Shown here: piece by piece, positions 59,160 to 64,000 of the stretch
How the letters are laid out: each line of letters opens with the position of its first letter
How positions within the stretch are numbered: the stretch's first letter is position 1
Assembly: GCA_914767715.1 (NCBI GenBank)
Contig: OU612069.1
Location: forward strand, 14,813,387 to 14,877,386
From: Membranipora membranacea
Taxonomy: Eukaryota; Bryozoa; Gymnolaemata; Cheilostomatida; Membraniporidae
Length of the DNA stretch: 64,000 bases
Direction of reading: 5' to 3'
Notes under the pieces: model-generated
Seen by the model: the letters and a program-made list of their open reading frames with translations, nothing else
Database searches by the model: none
Told to the model about the DNA's origin: nothing
Made by a program: the position numbers and the translations under genes

Positions 59160-62100
59160 AGTATCAATATTAAACTGATATCTAGGCTAATATTATTAGC
59201 AAGTATTCAGGTTATACCACACTTTAAGTTCGCCATGTTGGTGTACAGCACTATTCAATTGGTTTTCAAAGTTCAACATGTCAACATAATCTTGGAAACC
59301 TGTTCGCTCTTTAGTCTGTATGAGATATAATCTATTCAACCTGTTGTCTTATATTAAAGAAAAAGTCAAAATCTATCAAAACACAGGAACTGACAAGATT
59401 GAAATTACTATTACGATGCCATATCGAATTTTTGTGTTTAAACAACCCTCACATCGCGTGGCATTTTTGTTCATGGGAATATATAGATGATTCCATTCAT
59501 TTGCTGATTATTAATTGGAGTGAGGAAGAAGTGGGGTAGGATGATGTTATTGACTGTGCTTGCTTAATGAAAGGATGGTGATTCTGACAACATAGTGCTG
59601 AAGTCAAAATAAATTAATTTTGGTCATTATGTCATTGACAGACTTCAATTTTTGTGACTGAAAAGTGTCCGTTCGAGCAGCACTCTGTCCATAGGAAACA
59701 CCAGACACAACTGCCAGTAAACATCATGCCTCTGCAAAATCTCCATTTTTACTCGTCTGATGGTTAGACACACTAATCAGACGGTGATTGTATCACTGTT
59801 TTCAATAAGAGAGTAATATAAAACAAATTACTCTGGATCCCTGGCGACCCCTGGCGACTAGTTACATGGTATACAGGCAATACATTTAATAACGCTAGTG
59901 AGCATCAGTCGCACATCAGAACATAGTCAAATGTGGATTGGCTCTATCAAACTACAATGATGGACAAGTCATCGGTGCCCACAGAAGCCATGAAAAGAAG
60001 CAAAACAAATTTGTATAACATTAGGAATTTGTTTATTGTTTGTTTCCAAATTAATGAGGATGCTCACTATTCTCGTCTATAATCGCAGATTTGATTATGG
60101 CACACACTGATATCCAATTTGCCATAAGTCAATTCACAAAGCAGCATTACTTTTCATTTGTAAACAAACCCTATATCGGAGATGAGTCAGTTTCATTTTA
60201 TAAATGGTCAAAATTTAAAAGCATTGGATAAAAAGTGACCTCTAGTAGGTACTCTGTTCCCCATGCTGTATTGAATTCTCCGAGCACATCTGTATTTCAC
60301 TCTTTGAATCACCGAGCCCTCCAGTTCCTGTAATCAGGTTAACACATGCATGATATGTTATGGCATGTTCAGGCTATAAGATATGATTTTTTATATCAGA
60401 ATATACTCAGTCAACCTTTTCTCAGACGATATATTAAAGATTAGAGTGAAGTATGAATCAAGTGTTACACAAAAATGAGCCTATCTTCACCAAAAATAGT
60501 TGAAGGGGATCTCAAACTTTCAGCATAATTAATGTTTATTTTTGACATTGTACGTTATGCAAGGCTCAGTGCAGGTTGTGAAACCTTTTGCGCATGGTAC
60601 TGCTGCAAATGACCTGGGTGCGGTAGTAGTGGAGCCTGGTAATAGAGTAAGAGAGTATCATATACATGTTGCTAAGGATAGTGATACAGATACTAAGGGG
60701 TAGAAAATTGTCATGGTCTTCACAATAAACAGGGTTTGCTTACCTATTTCAAATTTATCACTTTATATCCAACTTCCAATGCCTTTGGGTTGGTCAAATT
60801 TTTGAAAGCTTTTAAACTTTTTGACATTTGGGCTAAATCGCAGCAGAGCCGTTCACTCAGGTATAGTTTAAATTTTCATCAAGCTCAGTGACTAATGAGA
60901 TACCCCTTGTAAGTCCTATTCGACGTGGCGAGAAGCTATCAGAGATTAATTTTAGCAGTTATATGATCGGTAGTCCCCGCAAATCGCAGAAGGTGGAGGG
61001 GAGCTGGTGAAAACATGCAATTCACCCGCAATTCACCCGCAATTCACCCGCAATTCACCCGCAATTCAACCGCAATTCACCCGCAATTCACAAGATAATG
61101 TAATCAATATCTCATTTTACAGAGACAACCTCAAAGTGCTTTTTACATCACAGCTATGCTCCTGTAATCAATGCGCAAATTATTGAAAACGTTAAGATTT
61201 GTCAAGTAAGTTTTATGTTGGTTGTGTGAAAAAGATACAATTTCTAACCAACTGAAAATCACAATTTCTCACCGGTTGCTCCTCAATATCATAAAACTGA
61301 AATTAGATATAGGATGATCAAAAACTTGGCAATCAGTCATCCACACCAATTACTGATTTTAAAGCCCTTCAGTGAAAAGGTCATATTTTAGTAATTCTAA
61401 AATACCAAAGCAGCAATCTATGAAATTTCAAACAATAAATTGCCTGTTCAGTTGTCACAGTTTGTCTGGTGAAATGTGTGGTTTGTTGATGATTGTGAGT
61501 GATCAACTGTTATAAAACTTGTCATATTTACAGCCTTTGTATGTTTCTTGTGGCATTCTGTCACCAATTCTCTCTGCGTAATGGCCAGACAGAACCAGCT
61601 GATTTCACCGGGCCACCAGGTTTATGGGACAGGGCAGTCACCAAACTACCTGTAGACACCCCTAGTGATAGGAGCAGAAACTAGACTAACAGTTATGTCT
61701 ATGTAGACAGCAAGGTAAGATTTATACCTATACATCATGTGCCCTTTGACAAAACATCCCTCATCTCAGGGTTGCTCAGTATACAAGCATACTGCAAGCA
61801 GACCCATCTTATCCTAACTGCTGTTAAAACCCAATATGGTCACCTTTTTTTTTGTTTAATATTACAATACCAGATGTGGCAGTACACAATCTGGACCGTG
61901 GGCCTGTGGTTGTGACACCAGTTTGATCTTCTGTCAATTAGCAGACAGTTTGATCACCATTTAATAATTACCTTTGAAGCCGACCAATCCACCTACAAGT
62001 TTTATTTTTTTCTTTTCTTGCAATTTTTTAAACCTGTGGCAGCTTTAATATGATAGTGATAATCATTCTGCCACACAAAATCTAGATAATATTTTTAGGT

Positions 62101-63670
62101 TGAAATATATAGCAATTATCAAATCTAAATGCAAAAAATGCAAAAAATACTTCATCCATATGTATACTCTCACAAAACTATGATCACTATAAACCTATTG
62201 ATCATGTTTCTTGTTTGTCAAGTTATATATGAGCTAAAAAAATGTTAAGTTGAGAACAGATTTCCTGTCTGTAACATTGTGGCAGGAAATATGTCTGCCC
62301 CCTTAGTCTAACTTTGCCGTCCTTAGCATAATCAACATTATTTTCCAAGATAGTGATTGCTATATTAACCCCGTTACTCAACACTCTTGCAAATATATGT
62401 GATATTGATCAGGATGAGGATGTAATGTGTGTGTAATGTTTCAAGTACACACTGTATAGATTGTGGCAAAAATGTGTGCAGAATTGACAGTTTTTTTATG
62501 CAAAGTGGTACACATTTATCGCTCATATAGACAGTTGTCTGAACTCTAATTTATGCCTCAATTCGGAGTTCGCCTCTCTCCAGTTTGGTACTTTTAACCC
62601 ATGCCGTATAGAAAAAACCTGCAGAAAGAGGGTTATATTGAAAACCGCTAATACTAGGATAGAAATGATTTTCGATTTTGAGTCGGCACCATTGAAAACC
62701 CTGTGAGACAGGGTTTCCAAATCATTGGAGGCTTGAATGTTGATAAATCTTAATTTTAGTGACGAAACTCATGAAAGATTCTGCCAAATTGTCCGCAAAA
62801 CAGGCGGAAAATGCTATAATTGACGATCCAAATACTAAAATTATTTCCCAAACTATGTCCATATGAGTTTTCAATGTTGCAGATTCTGAATCAAAAATAA
62901 TTTTTACCTATTATAAGCGGTTTTCAAGATAACCCTCTTTTCAGCACGTTTTTCCCATGAGGCCTAAATCAGAGCTCAGAAAACTGTCTATTGTGTTGTG
63001 AAATAAGAGCGTAACGGTTTTTAATGAAGTTTTTTCTAGTCATGTTTATTGACTGAGGGTATGCAATCAAGAATCAATGGACATGATGGAAAAAATAAAT
63101 TTGCTTGATATTAATAATACAGGTTTCAGGTTGAGCGACCTGTACTTGAAAGAAACAAGTGCAGTATGTAGTTTCTAGTAGAATTGTTGCAATAATAGTG
63201 AGCTGATAAATACAGCGATATATGCATCCTGATTGGCACAATACAATGATGTTATCCGTTGTTTTTTATCAGTTCAAGTCAATTATTTGGTCCGTCCTAT
63301 CAGTGGGAATCATGACACACTTACTGGAAAGCTGTTGGTGGTTAGGCACTTTTAAGTGCAACACATTCCGCTTATGAATATTGCTTTAAGTCTGAATGAC
63401 GTACCCTGAGTTTTAGCATTATTGTTCCAAGCAATATTTTTTAAAGCATTTTTTATCAGTTTGTGTAAAGCTTTCAACTTATCCCTATAGCAGTTCATGG
63501 ACATGATTAAAATAATACAGTTGCTGTATCTTTCAGAGACAGGTTTCCACTGATGAACAGAATATTTTACTTTTAATCAATACTGTGTTGAGTCTGAATA
63601 TTATTTTCCTCATTTTTTGATATCATATAATCCAGAAAGCATGCAGACTGTTCAATGATATCTTATTATC
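59160..63670. other. intergenic, no supported gene
   Basis: About 4.5 kb without a recognisable exon. One minisatellite (61017-61091) is listed separately. The last few hundred bases are the 5' flank of L6; no clear match to the L4/L5 flank was seen. Confidence 0.5.
61017..61091 (+). repeat. 11-bp minisatellite, about 7 copies
   Basis: The unit CAATTCACCCG is repeated head to tail, with one CAATTCAACCG variant in the fifth copy. Confidence 0.95.
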
Positions 63671-64000
63671 ATGTATCTAAGTATTATTCTGATTATTGCT
63701 GCAATTCTTTCCCACTCGTTTTGTGTTGACGGAAAAAACTCGGCTCTACCATCAGGCATTGTTTTTCAGAGCACCGGGCTACTACTTGACTGGAGTTTTG
63801 AGGTAATCGATGTTGGAAGTCACATAGAATGTGCGTTTTCCCTGCTGAAACAAGATAAGTTTGCAGCATTTCACTTCAAACAAGGAAGATGCTACTTATA
63901 TATGTTGCCTTCATGTGGCAACTTCAATCTTACATCACTGATGCGTAAAAGAGACAACACAACTAAAGTTTATCTTAAGTCAGATGGAATAGTAATGAAG
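63671..64000 (+). CDS. secreted PAN-like/F-type lectin (L6), first exon, cut by window end
   Basis: The ATG at 63671 opens a signal peptide (MYLSIILIIAAILSHSFCV), followed by a PAN-like domain of the L2/L3 subtype: GIVFQSTGLLLDWSFEVIDV, IECAFSLLKQDKFAAFHF and CYLYMLPSC. The frame is open to the end of the window. The donor and the lectin-domain exons should lie beyond position 64000. The resemblance to L2 exon 1 is strong over the whole length. Confidence 0.8.
   Translation, partial: MYLSIILIIAAILSHSFCVDGKNSALPSGIVFQSTGLLLDWSFEVIDVGSHIECAFSLLKQDKFAAFHFKQGRCYLYMLPSCGNFNLTSLMRKRDNTTKVYLKSDGIVMK

Noticed and set aside
61499-61684. Small secreted protein gene
   Set aside because: A 61-codon frame with no start context, splice signals or recognisable motif, in sequence that otherwise looks intergenic.

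Overview
The window is AT-rich nuclear DNA of an animal. The genes are split by short introns with ordinary GT-AG junctions, and the intergenic space is full of SINE, LINE, MITE and DNA-transposon sequence. A tandem family of PAN-like/F-type (fucolectin) secreted lectins, with tRNA-type SINEs and CACTA/EnSpm elements, points to a marine invertebrate (lancelet, hemichordate, echinoderm or lophotrochozoan would all fit). The species cannot be named from this sequence.

Layout. (1) 1-10.3 kb: the first two exons of an unrecognised minus-strand gene (start at 2099) lie head to head with a complete ten-exon plus-strand gene (2374-10054, 502 aa). That gene has two C2H2 fingers and a C-terminal domain related to the C-terminal part of CACTA transposases. 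Its introns hold SINEs, a tandem duplication and a foldback element. (2) 11.9-20.5 kb: a decayed lectin pseudogene, a MITE copy, a ~2.8 kb tandem array of ~205-235 bp units with a recurrent coding-like motif, and an intact lectin gene (L2). (3) 20512-47638: a 27,127-bp CACTA/EnSpm element, bounded by 3-bp ACA target duplications, CACTG...CAGTG ends and ~275-bp inverted repeats. It carries two minus-strand multi-exon genes. Gene A is a Tnp2-type transposase with at least 14 exons. Gene B has 11 exons and encodes an unknown 412-aa protein. I could join all exons of both in frame, except that the first exon of A was not found. Two LINE relics and a SINE sit in their introns, and an orphan plus-strand exon lies just inside the right inverted repeat. 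(4) 47.6-64 kb: lectin genes L3, L4 and L5, the first exon of L6, and relics of at least two dead lectin copies.

How it fits together. The lectin genes share one plan: exon 1 is a signal peptide plus PAN-like domain, and exons 2 and 3 form the F-type lectin domain. All introns are phase 1. L2, L3 and L4 each encode exactly 260 aa and L5 encodes 263 aa. The CACTA element landed inside this array, 31 bp upstream of the L3 start codon, so L3 now has transposon sequence where its promoter was. The element has what an autonomous transposon would need: an apparently unbroken transposase, a second gene that could play a TnpA-like role, and palindrome-rich subterminal sequence.
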